Positions 1 through 9,808 of a DNA stretch of 64,000 nucleotides are shown in pieces. Within the stretch, counting starts at the first letter, position 1; every line of letters begins with the position of its first letter. Origin of the DNA: Granulicella sapmiensis (GTDB lineage: Bacteria; Acidobacteriota; Terriglobia; Terriglobales; Acidobacteriaceae); assembly GCA_026225395.1 (NCBI GenBank), contig JAMFSR010000032.1, forward strand, positions 62,001 through 126,000, read 5' to 3'. Below the pieces are notes generated by a model. It ran no database searches. It was given only the letters and a program-made list of their open reading frames with translations, and had not been told where the DNA came from. A program made the translations under genes and the position numbers.

Positions 1-3000
1 GATGCGGGTGTGTCGGGTGTGGATGCGGCTTGGTTGTATGTGTTGCAGTTGAAGGATGGTGCTTCTGGTTGGGGTGATGAGGGGAAGTTGGCGGAGTTGT
101 TGGAGTTGGAGTTGGGGGGATTGGCTTCTGGTGTTCCCCACTCATCGCGCATAGTGCGCGTGATGAATGGGCCACCCGAAGGTGGTGCGGGGGTTGAGGG
201 AAGGCACCCCACCCTTTCGCAAAGTGCGCGAAAGGATGGGCCACCCGGTCCGTCGCCGGGGTCAGCGGCATTGCTACCCCACCCATCGCGCAAAGTACGC
301 GCGATGAATGGGCCACCCGAAGGTGGTGGTGAGTCTGGCGGAGTTGTTTGGATTGGGCCGCGGGTGGGGACGCAGTCGCCTTGGTCGAGTAAGGCTACGG
401 ATATTTTGCGGAATACGGGCTTTGAGACGATTGCTCGGATTGAGCGGGCGCGGGTGGTTTCGATTGCGGGTGCGAGTGATGTGAAAGCGCTGGCGGGCTT
501 GCTGCATGATCGCATGACGGAGAGTGTGTTCTTCGAAGGTGCGGATGAGTTGGTGGGGTTGTTTGCGGAGCGACCGCAAGGACAGCTTGCGCATGTGGAT
601 GTGCTGGGCCGTGGGGCTGCGGCGATTGAAGAGGCGGATACGGCGCTTGGGCTTTCGCTGGCTGCGGATGAGATTGCTTATCTGGTGGCGGAGTTTGGGA
701 AACTTGGGCGCAATCCTACCGACGTTGAGTTGTATATGTTTGCGCAGGCCAACAGTGAGCACTGCCGGCATAAGATCTTCAATGCTTCGTGGACTGTGGA
801 TGGAGTGAAGCAGCCGAAGTCGTTGTTTGCGATGATTCGCAATACGAATGAGGTTGGTGGGGAGGATGTGCTTTCGGCGTATCGCGATAATGCGGCGGTG
901 ATTCGTGGGTCGCGCGGGGGAAGGTTCTTTGCCGATCCGGAAACGCATGAGTATGCGGCGCATGAGGAAGAGATTGAGATTTTGCTGAAGGTGGAGACGC
1001 ACAATCATCCGACCGCGATTTCGCCATGGCCTGGTGCGGCTACGGGCGCGGGTGGTGAGATTCGTGATGAAGGTGCGACCGGGCGCGGTGGAAAGCCGAA
1101 GGCTGGGTTGGGTGGGTTTACGGTTTCGAATTTACGACTGCCGGGTGCGGTGCGTGAGTGGGAGCAGGAGTATGGACGGCCGGCGGGGATTGCTTCGCCG
1201 CTGGACATCATGATCGAAGGGCCGCTGGGTGCGGCGGCGTTCAACAATGAGTTTGGGCGGCCTAATCTTTGTGGGTACTTTCGGACTTACGAACAGCAGA
1301 CGGACGGCGTTGTGTATGGGTATCACAAGCCGATCATGCTGGCGGGTGGGTTGGGGAACATTCGCACGGAGCACGTAGAGAAGGGTGCGATGAAGCCGGG
1401 GTATGCGCTGGTGGCGCTGGGTGGGCCGGCGATGCTGATCGGGCTGGGTGGTGGTGCGGCTTCGAGCGGGACGGGCGGCGGGAATGCGGAGCTGGACTTT
1501 GCGAGTGTGCAGCGGGACAACGCTGAGATGGAGCGTCGGGCGCAGGAGGTGATTGATGCGTGCTGGCAGCGGGGTGACAAGAATCCGATTGCGTTTATCC
1601 ATGATGTGGGTGCGGGTGGGTTGTCGAATGCGTTTCCGGAGTTGGTGAAGGATGGTGGATGCGGCGGCGTGTTCGATTTAAATGCGATACCGCGGGGTGA
1701 GGCGGGGTTGAGTCCGCTGGAGGCTTGGTGTAATGAGTCGCAGGAACGATATGTGCTGGCGATTGCGCCGGAAGAGTTGAAGGGGTTTGAAGAGATTTGT
1801 GAGCGGGAGCGGTGTCCGGTGGCGGTGGTGGGTTGGGCTACTGAATCGCCGCAGCTTGTGTTGCGTGATGGGGAGGATGCGGCTGCGATTGATTTGCCTT
1901 TGCAGGTTTTGTTTGGGAAGCCGCCGAAGATGGAGCGGGGGTTTGAGAGGGAGGCTGTGCGAGCGGCATCGCTACCCCACCCATCGCGCAAAGAGCGCGC
2001 GATGAATGGGCCACCCATGTTGATAGCTGATATACCGCTGGCTGAGGCGATTGAGCGGGTGCTGCGGATGCCTTGTGTGGCTTCGAAATCGTTTTTGATT
2101 ACGATTGGGGATCGTAGTGTTGGTGGGCTTGTTGTGCAGGAGCAGATGGTGGGGCCGTGGCAGGTTCCGGTTGCTGATTGTGCTGTGACGATGACCTCGT
2201 TTGATGTAACGACCGGTGAGGCGATGGCTGTTGGGGAGCGGACGCCGCTGGCGGTGACGGATGCTGTGGCTTCGGCGCGGATGGCTGTGGGGGAAGTGAT
2301 TACGAATATGGCCGGCGCGGCAATTGGTGCGTTGGCGGACATCAAGCTTTCGGCGAACTGGATGGCGGCGGCGAATGAGCCGGGGCAGAATGAGGCGCTG
2401 TACGACGCGGTGCATGCGGTGGGGATGGAGCTTTGTCCGGCGCTGGGGATGACGATTCCGGTGGGTAAGGATTCGATGTCGATGCGGACGGTCTGGAGTG
2501 ATGGGGGTGAGGCGAAGAAGGTGGTTAGTCCGCTGTCGCTGGTGGTGAGCGGGTTTGCGCCGGTGGTGGATGTGCGGAAGACGTTGACGCCGCAGATGCC
2601 GCAGATTGAGTGCGTGCTGTTGTTGATCGATCTTGGGCCAATGGATGCGCGGTTGGGTGGGTCGGTGCTGGCACAGGCTTTCTGGCCCTGGGGGAATATT
2701 GGTGGGGCTTGTCCGGATGTGGATGATCCGGCGAAGTTGAAGGCGCTGTTCGATGCGGTACAAAAGTTAAACAAGGCGGGCAAGCTGCTGGCGTATCACG
2801 ACCGCAGCGACGGTGGTTTGCTGGTGACGCTGCTGGAAATGGCGTTTGCGAGCCAGGTGGGCTTGCGCGTCGGTGTGCATGACGATGGTGTTCGGTCGTT
2901 GTTCAACGAAGAGCTTGGAGCGGTTGTTGCTGTTCGCAAGGAAGATCTTGTTGAGGTGATGCAGCAGCTTCGTGAGTTTGGTCTGCGGGTGATGTATGTC

Positions 3001-4008
3001 GCGGATGCTGTGCCGGGTGATGAGGTGGTCATCAACCGTACGGACAATCTTCTGCAGGAAGATCGGCTAGTATATCGGACGACTCGGAGTGCTCTGCAGA
3101 AGGTTTGGAGTGAGACGAGTTTTGCGATCCAGCTGCTGCGGGATAATCCGGAGTGTGCGAAGCAGGAGTTTGCGTTGCTGGATGATGCTGAGCGTCCGGG
3201 GCTGTTTGTGGATGTGCCGTTTGATTTGAGTGAGCGCGTGAGTGCGCCGTTTGTGCATCGGGGGAGGCCGCGGGTTGCTATTCTGCGGGAGCAGGGTGTG
3301 AATGGGCAGATTGAGATGGCGGCGGCGTTTGATCGCGCGGGGTTTGCGGCGGTCGATGTGCATATGAGCGATCTGCTGGCGGGGCGTGCGGAGCTGAAGG
3401 ACTTTATGGGGATGGCAGCTTGTGGTGGGTTTAGCTATGGAGATGTGCTGGGTGCGGGGTCGGGGTGGGCGAAGACGATTTTGTTCAATGAGCGGTTGAA
3501 GGAGAGCTTTACGGAGTTCTTTGCGCGGGAGGATACGTTCTCGCTGGGTGTTTGCAACGGGTGCCAGATGATGTCGCAGCTGCGGGATATTGTTCCGGGT
3601 ACGAGCGCGTGGCCGCGGTTTGTGAGGAATGTGTCGTCGCGGTATGAGGCGCGGCTTTGCATGGTGGAGGTGCAGGAGTCGCCTTCGTTGTTTCTGGAGG
3701 GGATGGCGGGGGCGCGGGTGCCGATTGTGGTGGCGCATGGTGAGGGGCATGCTGAAGGCGCGGGTGTGGATGCGGTGACGGCGGTGCGGTATATCGATAC
3801 ATATGGCAAGGTGACGGAGCACTATCCGCTGAATCCAAGCGGGTCTGCTGATGGGGTTTGTGGGTTGAGCAGCGCGGATGGGCGGGCGTTGATCATGATG
3901 CCGCATCCGGAGCGGATTGCGCTGGGGACGCAGCATACGTGGACGCGGGGGTTGAAGGAGAGTCCGTGGCAGAGGATGTTTGATAATGCGCGTCGATGGA
4001 TCGGGTAG
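1..4008 (+). CDS. purL: Phosphoribosylformylglycinamidine synthase (FGAM synthase, large PurL), 5' end cut by window edge
   Basis: Catalyses the ATP- and glutamine-dependent conversion of FGAR to FGAM, step four of purine synthesis, in the cytoplasm. The frame is open from base 1; comparison with my memory of E. coli PurL (1295 aa) suggests about 30 N-terminal residues lie outside the window. Visible hallmarks are [10 protein letters not shown], the [15 protein letters not shown] stretch, [18 protein letters not shown], the second synthetase half with GPWQVPVA and [10 protein letters not shown], and a C-terminal class I glutaminase domain with GVCNGCQMM (nucleophile Cys codon at 3553-3555) and PHPERI. 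Two linkers are swollen by palindromic elements translated as [18 protein letters not shown] peptides: three copies between about 136 and 318 and one at 1975-2016. All are in frame, so the protein should still be made. First visible gene of the purine operon. Confidence 0.97.
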   Translation, partial: DAGVSGVDAAWLYVLQLKDGASGWGDEGKLAELLELELGGLASGVPHSSRIVRVMNGPPEGGAGVEGRHPTLSQSARKDGPPGPSPGSAALLPHPSRKVRAMNGPPEGGGESGGVVWIGPRVGTQSPWSSKATDILRNTGFETIARIERARVVSIAGASDVKALAGLLHDRMTESVFFEGADELVGLFAERPQGQLAHVDVLGRGAAAIEEADTALGLSLAADEIAYLVAEFGKLGRNPTDVELYMFAQANSEHCRHKIFNASWTVDGVKQPKSLFAMIRNTNEVGGEDVLSAYRDNAAVIRGSRGGRFFADPETHEYAAHEEEIEILLKVETHNHPTAISPWPGAATGAGGEIRDEGATGRGGKPKAGLGGFTVSNLRLPGAVREWEQEYGRPAGIASPLDIMIEGPLGAAAFNNEFGRPNLCGYFRTYEQQTDGVVYGYHKPIMLAGGLGNIRTEHVEKGAMKPGYALVALGGPAMLIGLGGGAASSGTGGGNAELDFASVQRDNAEMERRAQEVIDACWQRGDKNPIAFIHDVGAGGLSNAFPELVKDGGCGGVFDLNAIPRGEAGLSPLEAWCNESQERYVLAIAPEELKGFEEICERERCPVAVVGWATESPQLVLRDGEDAAAIDLPLQVLFGKPPKMERGFEREAVRAASLPHPSRKERAMNGPPMLIADIPLAEAIERVLRMPCVASKSFLITIGDRSVGGLVVQEQMVGPWQVPVADCAVTMTSFDVTTGEAMAVGERTPLAVTDAVASARMAVGEVITNMAGAAIGALADIKLSANWMAAANEPGQNEALYDAVHAVGMELCPALGMTIPVGKDSMSMRTVWSDGGEAKKVVSPLSLVVSGFAPVVDVRKTLTPQMPQIECVLLLIDLGPMDARLGGSVLAQAFWPWGNIGGACPDVDDPAKLKALFDAVQKLNKAGKLLAYHDRSDGGLLVTLLEMAFASQVGLRVGVHDDGVRSLFNEELGAVVAVRKEDLVEVMQQLREFGLRVMYVADAVPGDEVVINRTDNLLQEDRLVYRTTRSALQKVWSETSFAIQLLRDNPECAKQEFALLDDAERPGLFVDVPFDLSERVSAPFVHRGRPRVAILREQGVNGQIEMAAAFDRAGFAAVDVHMSDLLAGRAELKDFMGMAACGGFSYGDVLGAGSGWAKTILFNERLKESFTEFFAREDTFSLGVCNGCQMMSQLRDIVPGTSAWPRFVRNVSSRYEARLCMVEVQESPSLFLEGMAGARVPIVVAHGEGHAEGAGVDAVTAVRYIDTYGKVTEHYPLNPSGSADGVCGLSSADGRALIMMPHPERIALGTQHTWTRGLKESPWQRMFDNARRWIG
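136..177 (+). repeat. In-frame palindromic element in purL, copy 1
   Basis: A 42-bp unit starting CCCCAC and ending GGGCCACCC, with inverted arms CATCGCGC and a slightly diverged GCGTGATG around a short spacer. It is translated within PurL as [14 protein letters not shown]. It is followed by GAAGGTGGTG, which also follows copy 3, so the mobile unit may be longer than the hairpin. Confidence 0.8.
207..246 (+). repeat. In-frame palindromic element in purL, copy 2 (variant stem)
   Basis: A 40-bp relative of the other copies with the same outer ends (CCCCACCC and GGGCCACCC) and the same loop core AAAGTGC. Its stem is CCTTTCGC paired with GCGAAAGG instead of CATCGCGC with GCGCGATG. Both arms have changed together, so pairing is preserved; this is what one expects if the hairpin itself is the conserved feature. 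Confidence 0.8.
277..318 (+). repeat. In-frame palindromic element in purL, copy 3
   Basis: A 42-bp unit with a perfect 8-bp inverted repeat, CATCGCGC, AAAGTAC, GCGCGATG, flanked by CCCCAC and AATGGGCCACCC. Translated as [17 protein letters not shown]. The bases before it (AGCGGCATTGCTA) match those before copy 4 except for one position. Confidence 0.85.
1975..2016 (+). repeat. In-frame palindromic element in purL, copy 4
   Basis: Nearly identical to copy 3 (perfect CATCGCGC / GCGCGATG arms, loop AAAGAGC) but 1.7 kb away, in the linker before the second synthetase half. Translated as [14 protein letters not shown]. The preceding AGCGGCATCGCTA is shared with copy 3. Confidence 0.85.
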
Positions 4009-4063
4009 TTGTAGAGGATTGAGGGTAAAGAGGCAAGAGGATTGAGGAACGGATGGTGATGGT

Positions 4064-5152
4064 TTGAGTGTGAAGGTGGATTACAAGTCGGCGGGTGTTG
4101 ATATTGAGGCGGGGAATGAGGCCGTGCGGCGGATGAAGTCGCATGTGGTGAAGACGCACTCGAAGGCCGTGCTGACGGGGTTGGGGTCGTTTGGGACGAT
4201 GTACTCGCTGGGGGATGCGCTGCGGGGGATGAGCGATCCGGTGATGGTGCAGAGCACCGATGGTGTGGGGACGAAGACGAAGGTTACGGTGATGGCGGCG
4301 GAAGCGGCAGCGGCTGCCGGTGGGGATGCAGGCAAGTATTACGAGCTGCTGGGGCATGACCTGGTGGCGGCGGTGGCGGGGGATATCGCAGTGATGGGTG
4401 CGCGGCCGCTGACGTTTCTGGATTACCTGGGCGTGCATAAGGTGGAGCCGGAGATTATTGAGCGGCTGGTGAAGGGGATGAGCGAGGCTTGTGCGGAAGC
4501 GGGCATTGCTCTGGTGGGTGGAGAGACCGCGGAGATGCCGGCGGTGTATGCCGAGGGTGAGCTGGATGTTGTCGGGTTTGTGACGGGCGTTGTGGAGCGC
4601 GCGAAGGTGATTACGGGCGCGGAGATTGTTGAGGGCGACGTGTTGTATGGCGTTGGCTCGACGGGGCTGCATACGAATGGGTGGTCGCTGGCGCGGAAGT
4701 TGCTGTTTGCGATGAATGGGTCTGCGATTGATGCTCCGATGGAGGAGCTTGGTGGGAAGACGTTGGCGGATGTGTTGCTGGTGCCGCATGGGAATTATGT
4801 GAAGCCGATTGAGCGGGCGTTGGATGCTGGCGTTGCGATTAAAGGCATGGCGCATATCACTGGTGGTGGGTTGGTGGAGAATGTGCCTCGGGTGTTGCCG
4901 AAGGGAATGGGTGCGGTGATCGATATGAAGAGCTGGACGCCGCCGCCGATCTTTGGGTTGATGCAGCGGCTGGGGTCGATTGATGCGGTGGAGATGAATC
5001 GGGCGTTCAACATGGGTGTGGGGTTGGTGGTGATTGGTGCGGCCGGTTTGAAGAACGAGCTTGCGGAGACGATGAAGCCGTTTGCGGTTTGGGAGCTTGG
5101 TGTGGTGAAGGCGGGCGTTGAGGGTGTTGTGCTCGATGGGGTGTCGGCATGA
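4064..5152 (+). CDS. purM: Phosphoribosylformylglycinamidine cyclo-ligase (AIR synthetase)
   Basis: Closes the imidazole ring, FGAM + ATP to AIR. The 362-aa length and the motifs DYKSAGVDIEAGN at the N-terminus, STDGVGTKTKV, GHDLVAA, GGETAEMP and HITGGG are standard for PurM. The start is not ATG: the family N-terminus begins at a TTG (4064), with a GTG (4070) as alternative; the ATGs just upstream run into a stop. A GAGGA at 4044-4048 is rather far for a ribosome site. It lies 55 bp after purL and overlaps purC by 4 bp. Confidence 0.96.
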   Translation: MSVKVDYKSAGVDIEAGNEAVRRMKSHVVKTHSKAVLTGLGSFGTMYSLGDALRGMSDPVMVQSTDGVGTKTKVTVMAAEAAAAAGGDAGKYYELLGHDLVAAVAGDIAVMGARPLTFLDYLGVHKVEPEIIERLVKGMSEACAEAGIALVGGETAEMPAVYAEGELDVVGFVTGVVERAKVITGAEIVEGDVLYGVGSTGLHTNGWSLARKLLFAMNGSAIDAPMEELGGKTLADVLLVPHGNYVKPIERALDAGVAIKGMAHITGGGLVENVPRVLPKGMGAVIDMKSWTPPPIFGLMQRLGSIDAVEMNRAFNMGVGLVVIGAAGLKNELAETMKPFAVWELGVVKAGVEGVVLDGVSA

Positions 5153-6105
5153 TCGCGCGCGAGGCATTGATGGCGGCGATACCGGGCTGTTTGGTGGAGA
5201 CGGATTTGCCGTTGCCGGCGAAGTATCCGGGGAAGGTGCGGGATACGTATGACCTGGGGGATGGGCGGTTGTTGCTGATTACGACGGACCGGCAGAGTGG
5301 GTTCGATCGGATGCTGGGGGCGATTCCGTTCAAGGGGCAGGTGTTGAATCGGACGTCGCTGAGCTGGTTTGAGGCGACGAAACATATTGTTGGCAACCAT
5401 GTGTTGGATTCGCCGCATGCGAATGCGCTGGTGGCGCGGAAGTGTCGCGTGCTGCCGATTGAGTTTGTGGTGCGGGGGTATCTGACGGGGTCGACGGATA
5501 CGTCGATATGGACGCAGTATGCGAAGGGCATGCGGGCGGTTGGTGGATATTCGCTGCCGGATGGAATGAAGAAGAACGAGAAGCTGGCGGAGAACATGAT
5601 TACGCCAACGACGAAGGAGAAGGAGCATGATCGTCCGATAACGGCGGAGGAGATTGTGGCCGAAGGATGGTTGACCGCGGGGGAGTGGGCGCTGGCTTCG
5701 CGGAAGGCGCTGGAGTTGTTTGCCTTTGGGCAGAAGGGGGCGGCGGAGCGTGGGTTGATTCTGGTGGATACGAAGTATGAGTTCGGCGTGGCGGAGGATG
5801 GCGAGATTCTGCTGATCGATGAGATTCATACGCCGGACTCGAGCCGGTATTGGATTGCGGAGAGTTATGCGTCGCGTGTGGCCGAAGGGTTGGAGCCGGA
5901 CATGATCGACAAGGAGTTCTTCAGGTTGTGGTTCAGAGAGCGTTGCGATCCGTATTTGGATAAGGTGTTGCCGGTGCCTCCGGATGAGTTGATTGCGGAG
6001 CTGGCGGCGCGGTATATCCAGTTGTTTGAGAAGATCACGGGCGACGTGTTTGAGCCTGATTTGAGGCCGCTTGAGGCTACGGTGATGGCGAGCGTGGGTG
6101 CATGA
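5149..6105 (+). CDS. purC: Phosphoribosylaminoimidazole-succinocarboxamide synthase (SAICAR synthetase)
   Basis: Joins CAIR and aspartate using ATP to give SAICAR. At 318 aa it belongs to the longer PurC form. Seen in the sequence: KYPGKVRDTYDLG near the N-terminus (ATP loop), FKGQVLNRTS, VVRGYLTGS, and the DEIHTPDSSRYW signature. The ATG overlaps the purM stop as ATGA, and the 3' end overlaps purD in the same way, so translation is probably coupled through the operon. Confidence 0.97.
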   Translation: MIAREALMAAIPGCLVETDLPLPAKYPGKVRDTYDLGDGRLLLITTDRQSGFDRMLGAIPFKGQVLNRTSLSWFEATKHIVGNHVLDSPHANALVARKCRVLPIEFVVRGYLTGSTDTSIWTQYAKGMRAVGGYSLPDGMKKNEKLAENMITPTTKEKEHDRPITAEEIVAEGWLTAGEWALASRKALELFAFGQKGAAERGLILVDTKYEFGVAEDGEILLIDEIHTPDSSRYWIAESYASRVAEGLEPDMIDKEFFRLWFRERCDPYLDKVLPVPPDELIAELAARYIQLFEKITGDVFEPDLRPLEATVMASVGA

Positions 6106-7424
6106 GAGAACGGATACTGATTGTCGGGTCGGGAGCGCGGGAGCATGCGATTGCGGCGGCGTTGGCGCGGAGTCCGCAGAAGCCGGAGTTGCTGTGTTTT
6201 GGGTCGGCGGTGAATCCGGGGATTGAGATTCTTTGCGTGGAGTATGCGACCGGCGATGTGGCCGATTGCGATGCGGTGATGAAGTTTGCAAATAAGGAGC
6301 GGCCGAGGCTGGCGGTGATTGGGCCGGAGGCTCCGTTGGCGGCGGGTGTGGCGGATGCGTTGTGGGCGGCGGGGATTCCGGTGGTGGGACCGACGCAGTC
6401 GCTGGCGAGACTGGAGTCGAGCAAGAGCTTTACGCGGGATTTGCTGCAGCGGTATGAGATTCCGGGGAACCCTTTCTTTCAGCGGTTCACGTCGATGGAT
6501 GGCGTGGAGGCTGTGCTGGCGGGGCTGCCGGGGCGGCATGTGATCAAGGACGATGGGCTGGCTGGCGGCAAGGGTGTGAAGGTTTGTGGGGACCATCTGC
6601 ACTCGATGGAGGAGTCGCTGGCGTTCTGTGCGGAGCTGGTGGAGCATGGGCGGTCGTTTGTGATCGAAGAGAAGCTGGTGGGGGAAGAGTTTTCGTTGAT
6701 CAGCTTTTGCGATGGCAAGACGCTGAAGCATATGCCGCTGGTGCAGGACCATAAGCGCGCGTATGAGGGGGATCGTGGGCCGAACACGGGTGGCATGGGA
6801 AGTTATAGCGATGCCGACGGGCGGTTGCCGTTTGTGACGGAAGAGGATGTCAGGCTGGCTGGGGAGATCAACCAGCGTGTGGCTGGCGCGGTGGAGGAGG
6901 CTTGTGGGCGGCCATACCAGGGGATTCTGTATGGCGGGTTTATGGCTACGCGCGATGGTGTGCGGTTGATTGAGTACAACGCGCGATTTGGCGATCCGGA
7001 GTGCTTGAACCTGCTGACGCTGCTGGAGACGGACTTTGTGGCGATATGCCGGGCGATCGTGGAGCAGACGCTAGCTGATATCGATGTACTGTTTCGAGGG
7101 CTGGCGAGTGTTTGCAAGTATGTGGTGCCGGCGGGGTATCCGGATTCGCCGCGTAAGGGTGATGTAGTGTTGCTGCCGGGGGATCTGCGGTCGGATACGC
7201 GGTTGTATCTGGGTGCGGTGGATGTGAAGGGTGGGCTGCTGGTGTCGACTGGATCGCGGACGGTTGCGGTGGTGACGATGGCGGAGACCATTACCGAGGC
7301 TGAATTGATTTGCGAGGCGTTTGTGACGCGGATTGAAGGGCCGTTTTTTCATCGGGCGGATATTGGAACGGCTGAGTTGATCCATAAGCGTGTGGAGCAT
7401 ATGGCGAAGGTGCGCGCGGCATGA
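6102..7424 (+). CDS. purD: Phosphoribosylamine--glycine ligase (GAR synthetase)
   Basis: Makes GAR from phosphoribosylamine, glycine and ATP, the second step of purine synthesis. The 440-aa protein shows the PurD N-terminal GSGAREHAIAAALARSP, GPEAPLAAGVADAL, the ATP-grasp DDGLAGGKGVKV and EEFSLISF, and NTGGMGSYS followed by EYNARFGDPE. Overlaps purC and purN by 4 bp (ATGA). Confidence 0.97.
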   Translation: MRERILIVGSGAREHAIAAALARSPQKPELLCFGSAVNPGIEILCVEYATGDVADCDAVMKFANKERPRLAVIGPEAPLAAGVADALWAAGIPVVGPTQSLARLESSKSFTRDLLQRYEIPGNPFFQRFTSMDGVEAVLAGLPGRHVIKDDGLAGGKGVKVCGDHLHSMEESLAFCAELVEHGRSFVIEEKLVGEEFSLISFCDGKTLKHMPLVQDHKRAYEGDRGPNTGGMGSYSDADGRLPFVTEEDVRLAGEINQRVAGAVEEACGRPYQGILYGGFMATRDGVRLIEYNARFGDPECLNLLTLLETDFVAICRAIVEQTLADIDVLFRGLASVCKYVVPAGYPDSPRKGDVVLLPGDLRSDTRLYLGAVDVKGGLLVSTGSRTVAVVTMAETITEAELICEAFVTRIEGPFFHRADIGTAELIHKRVEHMAKVRAA

Positions 7425-7993
7425 AGCTGAAGGTTGGGGTGCTGGGTTCTACGCGCGGGACGGCGTTGCAGGGTGTGCTGGAGGCTGTTGCTGAAGGGGC
7501 GCTCGATGTTGAGATTGTGCTGGTAGTTTCGGATAAGGCACAGGCGGGGATCCTGGAGCGCGCGGCGACGTATGGTGTGAAAACGCTGCATCTGGATGCG
7601 AAGGGTTTGACGCGTGAGGAGTATGACTCGCGAGTGACGGCGGCGTTCGAAGAGGCGGGTGCGGAGCTGTTGCTGATGATTGGGTATATGCGGATTACGT
7701 CGGATGCGTTTGTGGATGTGTGGCGTGGGCGGTTGCTGAATGTGCATCCATCGCTGCTGCCTGCGTTTGGCGGATTGATGAACAAAAGTGTGCATCAGGC
7801 GGTACTGGATGCGGGTGTTGCGGAGACGGGATGCACGATCCACCAGGTGACGGAAGAGGTGGATGCGGGGCCGATTGTGTTGCAGTTGCGTTGTGCGGTG
7901 TTGCCGGGTGATACGGTGGAGTCGTTGAAGGACCGCGTGCAGGCGCTGGAGCAAGAAGGCTTTGTGGAAGTGCTGCGCGGATGGAGCGTGTGA
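7421..7993 (+). CDS. purN: Phosphoribosylglycinamide formyltransferase (GAR transformylase)
   Basis: Transfers a formyl group from 10-formyl-THF to GAR. The protein has 190 aa; [14 protein letters not shown] stands at the phosphate-binding N-terminus, [13 protein letters not shown] contains the catalytic His region, and [19 protein letters not shown] carries the conserved His/Asp. Starts on an ATGA overlap with purD and its TGA overlaps the preferred purE ATG as TGATG. Confidence 0.95.
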   Translation: MKLKVGVLGSTRGTALQGVLEAVAEGALDVEIVLVVSDKAQAGILERAATYGVKTLHLDAKGLTREEYDSRVTAAFEEAGAELLLMIGYMRITSDAFVDVWRGRLLNVHPSLLPAFGGLMNKSVHQAVLDAGVAETGCTIHQVTEEVDAGPIVLQLRCAVLPGDTVESLKDRVQALEQEGFVEVLRGWSV

Positions 7994-8496
7994 TGGCGAA
8001 GGCGAAGAAGAGTGTGGTGGTGGGGATCGTGATGGGGTCGAAGTCCGACTGGCCGACGATGGAAGAGGCGGCGAAGGTGCTGGATGCGTTCGGCGTGGCG
8101 TACGAGGTTGAGGTGGTGAGTGCGCATCGGACGCCGGACAAGATGATGACGTATGCTTTGACCGCGAAAGATAGAGGGTTGAAGGTGGTGATTGCGGGTG
8201 CGGGTGGAGCGGCGCATTTGCCGGGGATGATTGCGGCGAAGACGACGCTGCCGGTGCTGGGTGTGCCGGTGAAGTCGAAGGCGCTGAATGGGCTGGATTC
8301 ATTGCTGTCGATTGCGCAGATGCCGGGTGGGATACCGGTGGCGACGTTTGCGATTGGTGTGGCGGGGGCGAAGAATGCGGGGCTGTTTGCGGCTTCTGTT
8401 CTGGCGCTGGAGGATGCGGGGATTGCTGCGAAGTTGGAGAAGTTTCGGAAGGCGCAGACGAAGAGTGTGTTACGGGAGCCTGATCCTCGGGGGTGA
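7993..8496 (+). CDS. purE: N5-carboxyaminoimidazole ribonucleotide mutase
   Basis: Class I PurE, which moves the carboxyl group of N5-CAIR to give CAIR after PurK. Motifs [23 protein letters not shown] and [11 protein letters not shown] are all present; 167 aa. I chose the ATG at 7993, which overlaps the purN stop as TGATG; an in-frame ATG at 7981 would add four residues. Confidence 0.95.
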   Translation: MAKAKKSVVVGIVMGSKSDWPTMEEAAKVLDAFGVAYEVEVVSAHRTPDKMMTYALTAKDRGLKVVIAGAGGAAHLPGMIAAKTTLPVLGVPVKSKALNGLDSLLSIAQMPGGIPVATFAIGVAGAKNAGLFAASVLALEDAGIAAKLEKFRKAQTKSVLREPDPRG

Positions 8497-8522
8497 AAAG
8501 CAACGGCAAAAACGGGAACGCA

Positions 8523-8606
8523 AAGGTCGCGAAGTTGGGCGAAGGTCGCGAAGGAAAAGCAAGGGCAACTACAACTGCAAACGCAGATCCCCTTCGGGGA
8601 TGACAA
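8523..8606 (+). repeat. Repeat-filled purE-purK spacer
   Basis: The only large gap in the distal purine operon (130 bp). It holds a direct repeat AAGGTCGCGAAG at 8523-8534 and 8542-8553, then the unit CAGATCCCC-TTC-GGGGATGACAA at 8584-8606, whose ATCCCC and GGGGAT arms can pair. The second unit is related to the repeat at 9756-9784. Both resemble dispersed intergenic repeats of Terriglobia; that comparison is from memory. Confidence 0.55.
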
Positions 8607-8626
8607 CAAAGGGCGATGGCAATTTC

Positions 8627-9715
8627 ATGAGTGAGCCTAAGAAGCGCGTGGGTGTGCTGGGTGCGGGGCAGCTGGCGATGATGCTGGCTGAGGCTGGCGC
8701 GTCGCTGGGTGTGGAAGTGATTTGCGCGGGGCAGGTGGGGGATTGTGCGGAGTTGGTGGCTCCGTTAGTCGCTGTGGACTTGCAGAGTGCGGCGGCTGTG
8801 GCGGCGTTTGCGGCGACGGTGGATGTGGTGACGATTGAGAGCGAGAACATTGAAGTGGATGTGCTAGGCGGCGTACACGTGCATCCGAATGCGCGGGCGG
8901 TGGGCGTGGCGCAGGACCGGTTGGTGGAGAAGCGGTTCTTTGAGTCGTGCGGGATTGCGGTCGCTCCGTTTGCGCCGGTGAATAGCCTGGAGGACTTGGA
9001 GCGTGCGGTTGAGGTGATTGGGTTGCCGGCGATTTTGAAGACGCGTCGGCTGGGGTATGACGGCAAGGGGCAGGCGCGGTTGTATACGCCGGAAGATGCG
9101 GCTACGGCTTGGGAGCATGTGGGTGGTGTGCCGAGTGGGGTGCCTTGCATTCTGGAGAAGATGCTGGAGTTTGAGACGGAAGTTTCAATGATTGCGGCGC
9201 GTGGGCTGAACGGCGAGACAGCGTTCTATCCGCTGGTGGAGAACTTTCATCGCGAGGGGATTTTGCGGACGTCGATTGCGCCTTATGCGAAGGCGACTGC
9301 GGCGTTACAGGCGCTGGCGGAGAAGTACATGAAGGATGTGCTGACGCGGCTGGAGTATGTGGGTGTGCTGGCCGTGGAGTTCTTTGTGGTGGACGATGGG
9401 TTGGTTGCGAATGAGATGGCGCCGAGGGTGCATAACTCCGGGCACTGGACGATTGAGGGTGCGGAGACTTCGCAGTTTGAGAATCATCTGCGGGCGATTG
9501 TGGGGATGGAGTTGGGAAGCACGAAGAGCGTACCTACAGTGATGTTGAACTGCATTGGGACGATGCCGGCGGTGGAAGAGACTTCGCAGTTTGCGAAGAT
9601 GTGGCGGCACGATTATGGGAAGGCTGCGAGGGCGGGGCGGAAGGTGGGGCATTTGACGCTTCCTGGTGCGGAGACGGAGGCGATTGCGGAGTGGCAGAGG
9701 CGGTTGGGGGATTGA
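8627..9715 (+). CDS. purK: 5-(carboxyamino)imidazole ribonucleotide synthase
   Basis: ATP-grasp enzyme that carboxylates AIR with bicarbonate to N5-CAIR, the substrate of PurE. The 362-aa protein begins MSEPKKRVGVLGAGQLAMML and contains KTRRLGYDGKGQ, EKMLEFETEVSMIAAR and EMAPRVHNSGHWT, all PurK hallmarks. The open frame extends upstream to 8288 inside purE, but the family N-terminus fixes the start at the ATG 8627. Last gene of the purine operon here; purF, purH and purB are not in the window. Confidence 0.95.
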   Translation: MSEPKKRVGVLGAGQLAMMLAEAGASLGVEVICAGQVGDCAELVAPLVAVDLQSAAAVAAFAATVDVVTIESENIEVDVLGGVHVHPNARAVGVAQDRLVEKRFFESCGIAVAPFAPVNSLEDLERAVEVIGLPAILKTRRLGYDGKGQARLYTPEDAATAWEHVGGVPSGVPCILEKMLEFETEVSMIAARGLNGETAFYPLVENFHREGILRTSIAPYAKATAALQALAEKYMKDVLTRLEYVGVLAVEFFVVDDGLVANEMAPRVHNSGHWTIEGAETSQFENHLRAIVGMELGSTKSVPTVMLNCIGTMPAVEETSQFAKMWRHDYGKAARAGRKVGHLTLPGAETEAIAEWQRRLGD

Positions 9716-9755
9716 GATGGGCTTCGTAAGGAGTTGTGCCGACCCGAACAAACAG

Positions 9756-9808
9756 CAGATCCTTCGCGATGCTCGGGATGACAAGCTATGGGGTGCTCAG
9801 AATGACAA
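9756..9808 (+). repeat. Intergenic repeat unit after purK
   Basis: CAGATCCTTCGCGATGCTCGGGATGACAA-like unit at 9756-9784 followed by a degenerate second tail GGTGCTCAGAATGACAA ending at 9808. It shares CAGATCC..TTCG..GGATGACAA with the purE-purK spacer repeat. It sits in the 198-bp gap after purK, and no convincing terminator was seen there. Confidence 0.5.

Noticed and set aside
136..318. Considered that the purL inserts mark a pseudogene or assembly error
   Set aside because: The frame stays open through all four copies, and the flanking PurL sequence and active-site residues are intact.
3893..5167. 424-codon minus-strand frame opposite purM, rich in His/Arg/Pro
   Set aside because: Shadow of purM; composition is that of an antisense frame in G-rich DNA and no domain is visible. 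The same holds for the long antisense frames at 1323-2783, 4795-6291, 24865-26451, 36710-37951 and 52954-54918.
8288..8626. Upstream extension of the purK frame into purE
   Set aside because: PurK family N-terminus begins at 8627; the extension overlaps purE out of frame and is Arg-rich nonsense.
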